Source of the DNA: a virus | Direction: 5' to 3' (one strand) | DNA: 32,075 nucleotides | Virus record (IMG/VR): IMGVR_UViG_3300032286_000430 | Span: 1-32,075 of that record | Program-made: the position numbers and the translations under genes | Shown here: in pieces, positions 24,178 to 31,475 of the stretch | Layout: each line of letters opens with the position of its first letter | How positions within the stretch are numbered: position 1 is the first letter of the stretch | Notes under the pieces: model-generated | Told to the model about the DNA's origin: nothing | What the model saw: only the letters and a program-made list of their open reading frames with translations | Databases searched by the model: none

Positions 24178-24685
24178 AGCAGGACATGAAGAAGTAAGTT
24201 TCTTTACTGGAACCGAAGTAGAGCATACTGTTGCGTTTGGAAAACCTACCCTGTTTGTGGTAGGCTTACAAGACAGCCAGATTGTTCAACAAGAAGCCAA
24301 GAACAACGATTGCGAACATATCTACTTTGGTGCCAACCAAAGTTTTCCTGCATTGGATAAGAACGACGCTGATGCTTGGCGTGATTGGGAAGTCATGATA
24401 CAGGACTGTTTAGAAGCTGGATGGCTATGCACACTTGATCTAGATCACGCACAAGCCGAAGGTCTATTGGAAAGTGGTCTGGTAGAGTTTCATAATTTTG
24501 TTCCAATGATTAGTGTCAAACTTCCTTATATCAAACAGTTTGGATATCATGCTACTCTTAAAATTGATGATCGAGACTTTGCCGCAACAAATCCAGGAGT
24601 GTGGTGTCATAGCCTACACGACTTACAAAATCGATCAGTATTTACTGACTGGTCTAAATACACAAAAGATGAAATAATCAAATGA
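24170..24685 (+). CDS. Conserved-type phage protein of unknown function
   Basis: A 171-aa protein starting at ATG 24170, 8 bases inside the previous gene; starting further upstream would overlap it by 60 bases. Alternating strands and helices (KPTLFVVGLQDSQIVQQEA, HIYFGANQSF, WLCTLDLDH, PMISVKLPY, HATLKIDD) suggest an alpha/beta barrel or sandwich. An N-terminal GTEVEHTVAFGKPTLFVVG segment looks well ordered. It contains scattered cysteines but no C-x3-C-x2-C cluster. A degenerate relative of the TIM-barrel enzyme QueE is a speculative idea based on its place between DpdA-like and QueD-like genes. No function should be assigned. Confidence 0.65.
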   Translation: MIRAGHEEVSFFTGTEVEHTVAFGKPTLFVVGLQDSQIVQQEAKNNDCEHIYFGANQSFPALDKNDADAWRDWEVMIQDCLEAGWLCTLDLDHAQAEGLLESGLVEFHNFVPMISVKLPYIKQFGYHATLKIDDRDFAATNPGVWCHSLHDLQNRSVFTDWSKYTKDEIIK

Positions 24686-25269
24686 AAAATACTGCCATAA
24701 ACAAAGTTTTTAAACTGGCGCAACAACTGATTGGAAAACAGTTGCCCACAAATCAAGGCGGACATGCTGGACGTGCTGCCGAAGACCTAGTTGAACAACT
24801 ACTAGGTATCACTTTAAATAGAGGTAAAGGTCTTGATGTTAAAATCTGGGGTTGGGAAATCAAAACTAGAAAACGTTCAGCTACCAGTCCTCAAACAGTT
24901 TGCACTATCAGCATTAGCGATGTCAGTATATTGCCATACAAGCTAAGTCCAGTGTACGAAAAATTTAAGCAACAGTTAAGAATTTATACCAATGAGCTAG
25001 ATATAATTGACGAAGCTATACTGGTTGATTTTGATCAACCACACATTCAAAAACTGATCCAAGAAGCTTACGAACATGGTCAGAAACAAATTATCAAAAA
25101 CCCTGATATTGGATACACCGAGTGTGTGAACAAATGGGGCTACTTTGAACAATGTCATTTACCTAATTCTGACGCATACTCTTTTAGAATTAGCGGATCT
25201 GATATGGACAAGTTAGAAGACATGGCACAATCTACCTACAATGAGTTGTTTGAGGAGATGGAATTATGA
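24682..25269 (+). CDS. PD-(D/E)XK nuclease, MutH/MvaI-like
   Basis: A 195-aa protein with an ATGA start. The nuclease core lies in residues 24-75: a Gly-rich lead NQGGHAGRAAEDLVEQLLG with E34, then GKGLDVKIWGWEIKTRKR with D52, E59 and K61, giving the D...E-x-K metal site, and a following Ser/Thr-rich strand SATSPQTVCTISISDV. This arrangement is typical of PD-(D/E)XK enzymes related to MutH, Sau3AI and MvaI. The remaining 120 residues are probably for DNA recognition. The enzyme would cut double-stranded DNA in a metal-dependent way. Next to a DpdA-like gene it could attack unmodified host or rival DNA while phage DNA is protected; recombination or repair is the alternative. Confidence 0.75.
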   Translation: MKNTAINKVFKLAQQLIGKQLPTNQGGHAGRAAEDLVEQLLGITLNRGKGLDVKIWGWEIKTRKRSATSPQTVCTISISDVSILPYKLSPVYEKFKQQLRIYTNELDIIDEAILVDFDQPHIQKLIQEAYEHGQKQIIKNPDIGYTECVNKWGYFEQCHLPNSDAYSFRISGSDMDKLEDMAQSTYNELFEEMEL

Positions 25270-25583
25270 GAAACTGGCTAAGACAACGACTACTACATTT
25301 TTTAATAGATGCCGAAGATAGTAGACCCAGTAGGATAGGTCGCGGAAACATTAGTGTTTCTCTGATGAATGACGAACTGTGTGATGACAGTCCCGGTGGT
25401 ATCGATCTTCCGGATCCTATTAACTTCAAGGTACAAGCAGTAAGTGGCGGAACAGTAGTAGAGTCTAGATGGTATGACCACAAGAAGGACGAAAATCGTG
25501 TCAAACTGCACATCATCACCCAAGATGAAAACTTGTCAGAAGCTATTGGAAAAATTGTAACCATGGAACTACTACAAAAATGA
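25266..25583 (+). CDS. Hypothetical phage protein
   Basis: A 105-aa protein in an ATGA overlap at both ends. The N-terminus is a basic amphipathic helix (MRNWLRQRLLHFLIDAED), followed by a Ser/Gly linker, then a beta-rich domain from about 52: INFKVQAVSGGTVVESRWYD, RVKLHIITQDENLSEAIGKI. No motif with known function is found. Tight coupling to the nuclease gene before and the QueD-like gene after it suggests shared expression. Confidence 0.65.
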   Translation: MRNWLRQRLLHFLIDAEDSRPSRIGRGNISVSLMNDELCDDSPGGIDLPDPINFKVQAVSGGTVVESRWYDHKKDENRVKLHIITQDENLSEAIGKIVTMELLQK

Positions 25584-26029
25584 TACAAGAACAACGTGAA
25601 ACAGTTGAACGCATCAAAGCGGCCGCACAACGACAGATCTGGGTCACATTCCAGAAGGAAGGTATCCATTGCTACCCAGCAGCCGCAACAGACCCAAAGT
25701 TAAATACAGCAGGAGAATATGATGTATCGTTCCTTGCTAATCCTCATCGCCATATATTTCATTTCCGGGTGTCAATCGATGTGTTCCACAACGACAGAGA
25801 CATTGAGTTCATTCAGTTCAAACGATGGCTCGAAGCGTTGTATAACGGTACGAATACCGTTTTAGCCTTGGACTGGAAAAGTTGCGAGATGATCGCAGAT
25901 GACCTATATATACAGATAGCTGATCGCTATCCAGGCCGTAATGTAGTAATTGAAGTGTCCGAAGACGGCGAGAACGGATGCTGCATTAAGTATAATCTTA
26001 CTCGTCCAACCCAATCAATTGTAATTTAA
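25580..26029 (+). CDS. Divergent QueD / 6-pyruvoyl-tetrahydropterin synthase-like protein
   Basis: A 149-aa protein starting in an ATGA overlap. The order of features follows the PTPS/QueD fold: a first His (H30 in EGIHCYP), a His cluster PHRHIFHFRVSIDV (H56, H58, H61) where QueD has HGH-x-Y/F and its zinc ligands, then DIEFIQFKRWLE in place of the GMVxDF..LK segment, SCEMIADDLYIQI in place of tsE.la..i, and VVIEVSEDGENGC near the catalytic Glu. QueD turns dihydroneopterin triphosphate, the FolE product, into 6-carboxytetrahydropterin on the way to preQ0. The usual catalytic Cys is not clear, and residue identity to QueD is low. The assignment rests on motif order plus nearby DpdA-like and folE genes. 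Confidence 0.5.
   Translation: MIQEQRETVERIKAAAQRQIWVTFQKEGIHCYPAAATDPKLNTAGEYDVSFLANPHRHIFHFRVSIDVFHNDRDIEFIQFKRWLEALYNGTNTVLALDWKSCEMIADDLYIQIADRYPGRNVVIEVSEDGENGCCIKYNLTRPTQSIVI
25722..25865 (+). CDS. Possible out-of-frame lipoprotein peptide inside the QueD-like gene
   Basis: In the +1 frame relative to the QueD-like gene, ATG 25722 (or the adjacent ATG 25719) opens a 47-48 codon frame ending TAG at 25863-25865. AGGAG at 25711-25715 is spaced ideally for the second ATG. The product starts MYRSLLILIAIYFISGCQSM: a basic residue, a 12-residue hydrophobic core and ISGC, a perfect lipobox. The tail is short and rich in Ser/Thr. Small phage lipoproteins include Rz1 spanins and exclusion proteins. 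The signal may be accidental, since the overlapped protein region is itself constrained. Confidence 0.3.
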   Translation: MYRSLLILIAIYFISGCQSMCSTTTETLSSFSSNDGSKRCITVRIPF

Positions 26030-26040
26030 AAGGAAACATC

Positions 26041-26268
26041 ATGGGCAAGCCCCTACCACGTGTAAACCCTAGAGCTCTAGCAGTACAAGAAGAGCTTGGT
26101 AAGTTTTTAGAATTTTGTGTCGACTATGGTTACAGATTCCGTGAGGAAGATGTATACAATTTCAAAAGCTATGCTTGGCAACAGTACAACAAGTACAGCC
26201 AAGGTAAAAATGCCAAGAACATGTGGGATGAAGATGCTCGCAGATTCTCAGGATATCGTCGCACATGA
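26041..26268 (+). CDS. Small conserved-type phage protein
   Basis: A 75-aa basic protein preceded by AAAAGGAAA, 11 bases after the previous stop. It has a helical ALAVQEELGKFLEFCVDYGYRF region, then EDVYNFKSYAWQQYNKYSQG and a basic aromatic C-terminus (RRFSGYRRT). It has no known motif. Basic and aromatic content would suit nucleic-acid or protein contact. It ends in an ATGA overlap with the SGNH-like gene, so it bridges the nucleotide block and the glycan cassette. Confidence 0.65.
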   Translation: MGKPLPRVNPRALAVQEELGKFLEFCVDYGYRFREEDVYNFKSYAWQQYNKYSQGKNAKNMWDEDARRFSGYRRT

Positions 26269-26984
26269 TCCTAGTAAATGGTTGTAGTTTTAGTCAAGGG
26301 AAATATTCTTGGCCAAATCAATTACAAACATTTAAACAACATCAAATTGTCAATTTGAGTTGCAGCAGTGCTGGCAATACCTACATTCATGAATCTACAG
26401 TGAACGAATTATCTCACAGGTCATATCAGGCAGTATTAATCATGTGGTCAGGACTAACTCGGATTGACACCCAAGTTAGTGATATCGGTAAGTTTGAGAA
26501 TTCGTGGTATAATAGTAAATTTGCAGCTGAGCACAACGACTGGCCTGAAAAAATAACCACACCAGTGAATGATCAAGAATTTGTAGACAAGAATTGGGTA
26601 TTTGGTCTAGGTGAACAAAATCGTGACAAGGTTGTTACACAAAGTGGTCTGTTCACCGGGTTATATAAACATATGGAACTAACACAATTTGTGTTTCATT
26701 TTTTAATCAAGTTAATCAGTTTGCAAAATACTTTAAAAATTATGAATTTGCCATATTGTTTTATGTTTTATCAGCCATACCAAAAAGTCTTGCAACAGTT
26801 TCCAGAATTGTGTAAACTAATTGACTGGAATAACATTTATCTTGAACAAAATATTTTTGAGATGGCCAAAGTAAACAACGACTTTGATTCTACCAATCAT
26901 CCCGGAACAATGACACATAAACGATGGGCAACTGTTGTAGATCAAATTATTATAAACAAATTATTAAGAGAAGAATATGCGTAA
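26265..26984 (+). CDS. SGNH/GDSL hydrolase-like protein
   Basis: A 239-aa protein with an ATGA start. The N-terminal VNGCSFSQGKYSWPNQL fits block I of SGNH hydrolases (G-D/C-S-F/x-S, with the nucleophilic Ser). NLSCSSAGNTYIHES recalls the G-containing block II, MWSGLTRID the block III region, and STNHPGTMTHKRWA the C-terminal D/N-x-x-H block with the catalytic His. The usual block I Asp (GDS) is Cys here. SGNH enzymes remove or add acyl groups on sugars and lipids. In this cassette an acetyl-glycan esterase or transferase is plausible; no signal peptide is present. Moderately sure of the fold, not of the substrate. Confidence 0.65.
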   Translation: MILVNGCSFSQGKYSWPNQLQTFKQHQIVNLSCSSAGNTYIHESTVNELSHRSYQAVLIMWSGLTRIDTQVSDIGKFENSWYNSKFAAEHNDWPEKITTPVNDQEFVDKNWVFGLGEQNRDKVVTQSGLFTGLYKHMELTQFVFHFLIKLISLQNTLKIMNLPYCFMFYQPYQKVLQQFPELCKLIDWNNIYLEQNIFEMAKVNNDFDSTNHPGTMTHKRWATVVDQIIINKLLREEYA

Positions 26985-28182
26985 ACTATTTTACATGGGC
27001 CTGGAGTCTTACGAAGCACGATACACGCTACAACTGACCGAGTGGAATCGTCGTGTGTTTGATCGACGAGGCCTAGATGTAGTTTATGTTCCTGGAACCA
27101 CTATTGACAACACACAAAGCATCAGTGTAGGACAAGTGTTAGACGCACATGGCCGTAGTTTCTTTAGTATGAGCCAAATGATGAACCTGGTTCAAATGAT
27201 GCGTAACGGAGAGGTCACCAATGAAGATGTTATCTATTTTGAAGACATGTTTCAACCCGGTATTGAGAGCTTACCTTATATCCTTGATCAAGTTGATCCT
27301 GCTCAGCGTCCCCGTATTTTTGTTCGTTGTCTTGCTCAGGCCATTGATCCTGATGACTTTGTTCATGTATGGGGTATGGCTAAGTGGATGGCGACCTATG
27401 AAAAAATGGTTAATGAATTTGTAACAGGTGTATTAGCAACCAATGAAGAGATGGTTGCTCATATGCGTATTGCTGGTTGGGAAGCGCCGATCTATAATAT
27501 CAGTGGTCTGGCATTTGGCAAACAGGAAGTTCTAGAGCGCATAGGCGGTGTCAACAACATTAAACCATTTGATCAACGCAAACGACGTGTGGGCTTTGCT
27601 GCTAGGTTTGATCAGGAGAAGCAACCTGACTTTTACATGGACTTGATTGAAATGTATCATGCACAAGGACGTCATAAGGATATTGAGTTTGCAGTATTTC
27701 AAGGTGGTCCATTGCGTAGTAATAATACTCGGTATATTGAACGTGCTCGACAGTTAGAGCGTGAAGGTAAACTTCGGATTTATGAGAACTTAAAGAAAAA
27801 TGATTACTACGATCTACTTAATGATACTAGGGTGTTGTTTAATTGTGCTTTACAAGATTGGGTCAGCAACACAGTGTCAGAAGCTGACACTTTGGGAAGC
27901 AATGTTCTTTATCCTGCTTATCGTAGTTTTCCTGAAACTTTTGCTGATGATCCTAATAGGCTCTATGTTCCTTGGTCAATTGACGACGCTTATACCAAAT
28001 TAGAATTACTACTCGAAGAACCGCATCACAACATAGGCCTGATTAGTGACTGGACCGATGGCACTGTAGATCGCATTGTAGATATCTTGGAAGGCAAGGG
28101 CGAGTCTTGGAATCGTGCAGGTAATCGGTATCGTGATCATGTGAGTCAAGCCAAATACCCAGTAAGGAAAATTGAATCTTGA
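26977..28182 (+). CDS. GT-B (family 4-like) glycosyltransferase
   Basis: A 401-aa protein overlapping the previous gene by 8 bases. The N-terminal half is a Rossmann-like domain (FYMGLESYEARYT, DVVYVPGTT, DVIYFEDMFQPG). The C-terminal half has the GT4 donor-domain pattern: RRVGFAARFDQEKQPDFYMDL, like the GR...KG...li segment, then IEFAVFQGGP, LRIYENLKKNDYYDLLNDTR and VLFNCALQDWVSNTVSEADTLG, where an E-x7-E-like donor-binding motif normally lies. It probably transfers a sugar from a nucleotide sugar; neighbouring epimerase and acyltransferase genes fit. DNA glucosylation of the T4 type is less likely because the context is glycan modification. Confidence 0.75.
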   Translation: MRKLFYMGLESYEARYTLQLTEWNRRVFDRRGLDVVYVPGTTIDNTQSISVGQVLDAHGRSFFSMSQMMNLVQMMRNGEVTNEDVIYFEDMFQPGIESLPYILDQVDPAQRPRIFVRCLAQAIDPDDFVHVWGMAKWMATYEKMVNEFVTGVLATNEEMVAHMRIAGWEAPIYNISGLAFGKQEVLERIGGVNNIKPFDQRKRRVGFAARFDQEKQPDFYMDLIEMYHAQGRHKDIEFAVFQGGPLRSNNTRYIERARQLEREGKLRIYENLKKNDYYDLLNDTRVLFNCALQDWVSNTVSEADTLGSNVLYPAYRSFPETFADDPNRLYVPWSIDDAYTKLELLLEEPHHNIGLISDWTDGTVDRIVDILEGKGESWNRAGNRYRDHVSQAKYPVRKIES

Positions 28183-29132
28183 AAGTAATGGTAACCGGAG
28201 CCGTAGGATATATCGGCGGCGAAACTGTATTAAAGTTATTGGATGCTGGACACGAAGTATTAGGTGTAGACCGACGTGCGCCTCCTGAGAGTTTGGTAAA
28301 CTTGCCCAACACCTGGTGGTGTACGCACGACTTTGCCAGTGATCCAGCTTTGGCTACCATAGACATGTTCAAACCTGATGCAATTATACACTGTGCCGGA
28401 ACCAGCCTGGTAGGGCCAAGCCTGGCTAATCCTGCTGAATACTACGAAAACAATTTTGTCAAGACCAAACGTTTATTGGATTTTTTGATTGCTCAACAAC
28501 TAACACATATTAGATTTGTTTTTAGTTCAAGTGCTGCTACCTACGGTGATCCTGTTATGACTCCGTGTAACGAAGCTGACCCATGTGATCCTATCAGTCC
28601 GTACGGACAGAGCAAGTTGATGACAGACTGGATGTTGCAAAGTTACCAACGTGCTTACGGCCTAGACTATGTGAGTTTTCGATATTTTAATGCCTGTGGT
28701 GCTGACAGTCAAGCACGGCACGGTCAAGAACCCGGTGCCACGCACATCATTGCCCGTGTACTAGAAGCAGTCAAAAACGGTCAGGACTTTACCTTGTATG
28801 GCACTGACTATCCCACAGAGGATGGCACATGCGTTCGTGACTATATTCATGTAGAGGATCTAGCCGATGCCCATGTTGTTGCAATAGATCGATCTGTTTC
28901 TAGCGACATTTATAATCTTGGCACCAATCGTGGTCACAGCAATCTTGAAGTGGTTCGTACTGCGGCGCAGATTACTGGCGTTGATATTCCTGTGTTGCAC
29001 GGACCCAAGCGCGAAGGTGATCCTGCTGTACTCACTGCCGATGCTGGAAAGTTTATGAGTGCAAGTGTATGGCAACCAAAATTTGGCATGACCGATATAA
29101 TTAATCATGTATGGACCTGGTATAATCGATGA
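28179..29132 (+). CDS. galE: GalE-like NAD-dependent nucleotide-sugar epimerase
   Basis: A 317-aa protein. The start is TTG 28179, which makes a TTGA overlap and gives MKVMVTGAVGYIGG; an ATG at 28188 would cut into the first strand. This is an extended short-chain dehydrogenase: TGAVGYIGGE is the G-x-x-G-x-x-G NAD loop (with A for the second usual Gly), SSSAATYGDP supplies the catalytic Ser/Thr, YGQSK the Y-x3-K pair, and RYFNACGAD and GTCVRDYIHVEDLADAH are GalE signatures. It interconverts UDP-glucose and UDP-galactose or their N-acetyl forms. Length is slightly below E. coli GalE (338 aa). It supplies a sugar donor for the adjoining glycosyltransferase. Confidence 0.9.
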   Translation: MKVMVTGAVGYIGGETVLKLLDAGHEVLGVDRRAPPESLVNLPNTWWCTHDFASDPALATIDMFKPDAIIHCAGTSLVGPSLANPAEYYENNFVKTKRLLDFLIAQQLTHIRFVFSSSAATYGDPVMTPCNEADPCDPISPYGQSKLMTDWMLQSYQRAYGLDYVSFRYFNACGADSQARHGQEPGATHIIARVLEAVKNGQDFTLYGTDYPTEDGTCVRDYIHVEDLADAHVVAIDRSVSSDIYNLGTNRGHSNLEVVRTAAQITGVDIPVLHGPKREGDPAVLTADAGKFMSASVWQPKFGMTDIINHVWTWYNR

Positions 29133-30043
29133 CTCAACCAGCAATGAACAACCTTAAGGCATTGAATTTTGGGGGAGCATCCAGTGTTGTTGATCCCACT
29201 ATGTTGTCTTCAATGTATGATGTTATTTTTGATCTAGCCAATCAAGGTGAGTTCTTAGACAACTTAGAAATTCAAAATAATTTTTTATCTCGGTATCAAG
29301 CATGGATACGGGCCACCAAACTTAACAGCTTATCAGGACTAGATCAATTTCCTATTGCGGCATTTAGTAACGGTACCACCGAGGCTTTTGACAAGTTTTA
29401 TCTTAAAAATTCTCGTTGCAGATTTAGATGCTTTCGTGGTGAGTACATGTATCATCAAGCGGCCTGGCGTAACTATTTTCCAGGATGGAAACACATTGAA
29501 GATGAACCCTTGGCCGCCGGCGATGCTGTAGTGGTCAGCATGCCATTTAGCGACACCGGTGACATTCATACTGAAAGCATGGCTGTGCTTGATCAATGCG
29601 ATGCCTTGGGCATTCCAGTGTTGATTGACTGTGCATTTTTTGGTATCTGTCAAGGTATTGAATTTGACTTTGATCGTCCTTGCGTCACCGACATTGCATT
29701 TAGTCTGAGCAAAAGTTTTCCTGTGGCAAACTTACGCATAGGCATGCGACTTACTCGTACCGATGATGACGATTCCTTGTTGGTACACCACAAAACAAAC
29801 TACAACAATAGACTGTCCTGTGCTGTAGGATCAATTTTATTAGAAACTTACACAGCCGATTACAATGTCAAAACTTGGAGTGCCGCTCAATTAAAATTTT
29901 GCAAGCAACTGGGAGTGACACCAAGCAAGAGTGTGGTGTTTGGTCTAGGCGGCTCTGACTTTGTTAAATATAATCGAGGTGGTACTACCAACCGCTTGTG
30001 CTTTGCAAAATATCTGTACAGTGGAATCCTTCCTAGTGATTGA
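29129..30043 (+). CDS. PLP aminotransferase-like protein (fold type I)
   Basis: A 304-aa protein with an ATGA start after the epimerase. The fold-type-I markers are present: FSNGTTEAFDKFYLK for the cofactor phosphate loop, AVVVSMPFSDTGD, then PVLIDCAFFGICQGIEFDF with the pyridine-binding Asp, and FSLSKSFPVANLRIGMRLTR with the PLP lysine (S-x-S-K). The C-terminal small domain is short compared with the usual 380-400 aa. Aminotransferases or related PLP lyases would act on an amino acid or a keto sugar. Placement after GalE suggests amino-sugar or amino-acid decoration of a glycan. Confidence 0.75.
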   Translation: MTQPAMNNLKALNFGGASSVVDPTMLSSMYDVIFDLANQGEFLDNLEIQNNFLSRYQAWIRATKLNSLSGLDQFPIAAFSNGTTEAFDKFYLKNSRCRFRCFRGEYMYHQAAWRNYFPGWKHIEDEPLAAGDAVVVSMPFSDTGDIHTESMAVLDQCDALGIPVLIDCAFFGICQGIEFDFDRPCVTDIAFSLSKSFPVANLRIGMRLTRTDDDDSLLVHHKTNYNNRLSCAVGSILLETYTADYNVKTWSAAQLKFCKQLGVTPSKSVVFGLGGSDFVKYNRGGTTNRLCFAKYLYSGILPSD

Positions 30044-30764
30044 CATAGACCTAATAACCAGCAAGTACGATCCAAAAAATTATGCCATAGACTACAGTCA
30101 CGGTACTCCGGTACCCTGGCTTGCGTTTGATGACTTTTTACCAGAAGATTTGTTACACGGCATACAGGAAGAAATAGAAACTATACCAGCACATGTTTGG
30201 AGTAAGTTTACCAGGAATGGTTCGTTCATGCGTGAGTGCAACAATCTTAAATTTTCCCCGCGTATTAGAGATCTGGTGTTAAATCTAAACAGCCGTGAAT
30301 TTTTAAACTGGTTGGAAAACATTACTGGACTTAAAAAACTGATTCCAGATCCACATTTGATTGGTGCTGGACTTATGCGTTGTGGTCCTGGAGACAGTTT
30401 AAAACTGCACACAGACTTTAACTGGAATGAACAGCTGGGACTCAACAGATGCCTTAGCATGATCCTATACATAGGCAAGACTTGGGAATCTGATTGGGGT
30501 GGTGGTTTGGAATTTTGGGACTTTGAAAGAAAAAATCGCCTACATACCATTGAACCTCGCCCTAATCGATTGTTGATTTGGAACTACAACGAACAGTTGG
30601 TACACGGGCATCCTAAACCAATTGCTTGCCCTGAAAATATAAGCCGTGATGGCCTACGTTTATTTTATTTCAACAGCAATGCCACTCCAGCTAGTCCGCC
30701 GCATCGTAGCTTGTATTGGTTTGATGACGAGGTAGGTCCTTATGATCGCAAGGAGAATCGTTGA
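30036..30764 (+). CDS. 2-oxoglutarate/Fe(II)-dependent oxygenase (prolyl-4-hydroxylase-like)
   Basis: A 242-aa protein when started at GTG 30036, which overlaps the previous stop by 8 bases; GTG 30021 is an alternative and the start is uncertain. The iron site is clear: H125-T-D127 in LKLHTDFNW, distal H190 in LVHGHPKP, and R208 in RDGLRLFYFNS for 2-oxoglutarate binding. GGGLEFWDF between them is typical of the double-stranded beta-helix family. These enzymes hydroxylate proteins, sugars or small molecules using oxygen and 2-oxoglutarate. T4-like marine phages often carry such genes; the substrate is unknown. Its place in the sugar cassette suggests hydroxylation of a glycan intermediate. Confidence 0.85.
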   Translation: MIDIDLITSKYDPKNYAIDYSHGTPVPWLAFDDFLPEDLLHGIQEEIETIPAHVWSKFTRNGSFMRECNNLKFSPRIRDLVLNLNSREFLNWLENITGLKKLIPDPHLIGAGLMRCGPGDSLKLHTDFNWNEQLGLNRCLSMILYIGKTWESDWGGGLEFWDFERKNRLHTIEPRPNRLLIWNYNEQLVHGHPKPIACPENISRDGLRLFYFNSNATPASPPHRSLYWFDDEVGPYDRKENR

Positions 30765-31396
30765 TGCAATATGATATCATACACGATCATGGGTTACCTT
30801 TATGCTTCATAGGCAACACATTTCACAACCATACTTTATACAACTATTTTAAAGAACTTAGACCATGTGAGCATCTAAGTTTAGAAGATGTTGCAACAAA
30901 AAGTCAAGCATGGATAGATAGCCACCAGTTCATGGGCGTTGTAACCAGCGTGCCTTTTAAAAAACAAATTGCCGATACCTTGTCCAATTGCAACATCAAA
31001 TGGTTCAGTGCGGTAACTGCCAACTCACATGTTGGACACAATGTCAAGATTGGTTACAATACCTTTGTTAACAACTTCAATGTGGTGTATGACGATGTTG
31101 TGATTGGAGACCACTGTACCTTAGCCAATCACTTGGCCATAAGCCACTGTGTAACTATTGGCAACTTTTGTCACATCAGTCCATTTTCCTATCTGTGTTT
31201 TACCACCTTAGGCACAGGAGTATGCATTGGCATTCGCGGAACATTTCCAGGCAAGCCCGACAATAGACTGACCATAGCCGATTGGTCCAACTTCATGCTA
31301 GATAGTACTGTTACTGAATCAATTGATACGTCCGGAACTTATGCTGGCAAGCGCAAACAGTCAGATGATACCAGTCTTACGCTTAAAATCTTCTAA
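30764..31396 (+). CDS. Left-handed beta-helix acyltransferase (NeuD/PglD-like)
   Basis: A 210-aa protein. ATG 30764 is chosen because AAGGAG at 30750-30755 precedes it by 8 bases; it overlaps the last base of the oxygenase stop. An alpha/beta N-terminal part (about 1-80) is followed by hexapeptide repeats: HVGHNVKIGYNTFVNN, VVIGDHCTLANH, VTIGNFCHISPF, TLGTGVCIGI, then an exit region with SGTYAGKRK. The second such protein in the window, after the one at 14716, but with low sequence similarity, so they probably act on different acceptors. It would transfer an acyl group from acyl-CoA to a nucleotide sugar. The end of the cassette is marked by the following promoter. Confidence 0.75.
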   Translation: MQYDIIHDHGLPLCFIGNTFHNHTLYNYFKELRPCEHLSLEDVATKSQAWIDSHQFMGVVTSVPFKKQIADTLSNCNIKWFSAVTANSHVGHNVKIGYNTFVNNFNVVYDDVVIGDHCTLANHLAISHCVTIGNFCHISPFSYLCFTTLGTGVCIGIRGTFPGKPDNRLTIADWSNFMLDSTVTESIDTSGTYAGKRKQSDDTSLTLKIF

Positions 31397-31401
31397 ACGT
31401 A

Positions 31402-31430
31402 TTGACTTCAACCTAAATAACCTTTACAAT
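31402..31430 (+). promoter_or_regulatory. Sigma70-like promoter for folE
   Basis: TTGACT (31402-31407), a 17-base spacer containing CTAAATAACC, and TACAAT (31425-31430). GGAG at 31464-31467 precedes the folE ATG at 31476. The spacer block is the same as in the gp45 promoter at 21006, which suggests a shared timing signal. Confidence 0.75.
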
Positions 31431-31475
31431 AGCAACAAGACTGGTCATCCACGACCATAACTCGGAGAAAATGTA

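Noticed and set aside
25232-25669. 145-codon minus-strand frame across three gene ends
   Set aside because: It covers overlaps of well-supported plus-strand genes and has no signal peptide, domain or binding site.
26977-28182. Reading the GT-B protein as a T4-type DNA glucosyltransferase
   Set aside because: No hydroxymethylcytosine-synthesis gene is in the window and its neighbours are sugar-nucleotide enzymes; the sequence fits family 4-like transferases better.
30098-30550. 150-codon minus-strand frame inside the 2OG-Fe(II) oxygenase gene
   Set aside because: The plus strand carries the iron-binding motif in this stretch; the antisense reading is a compositional shadow.
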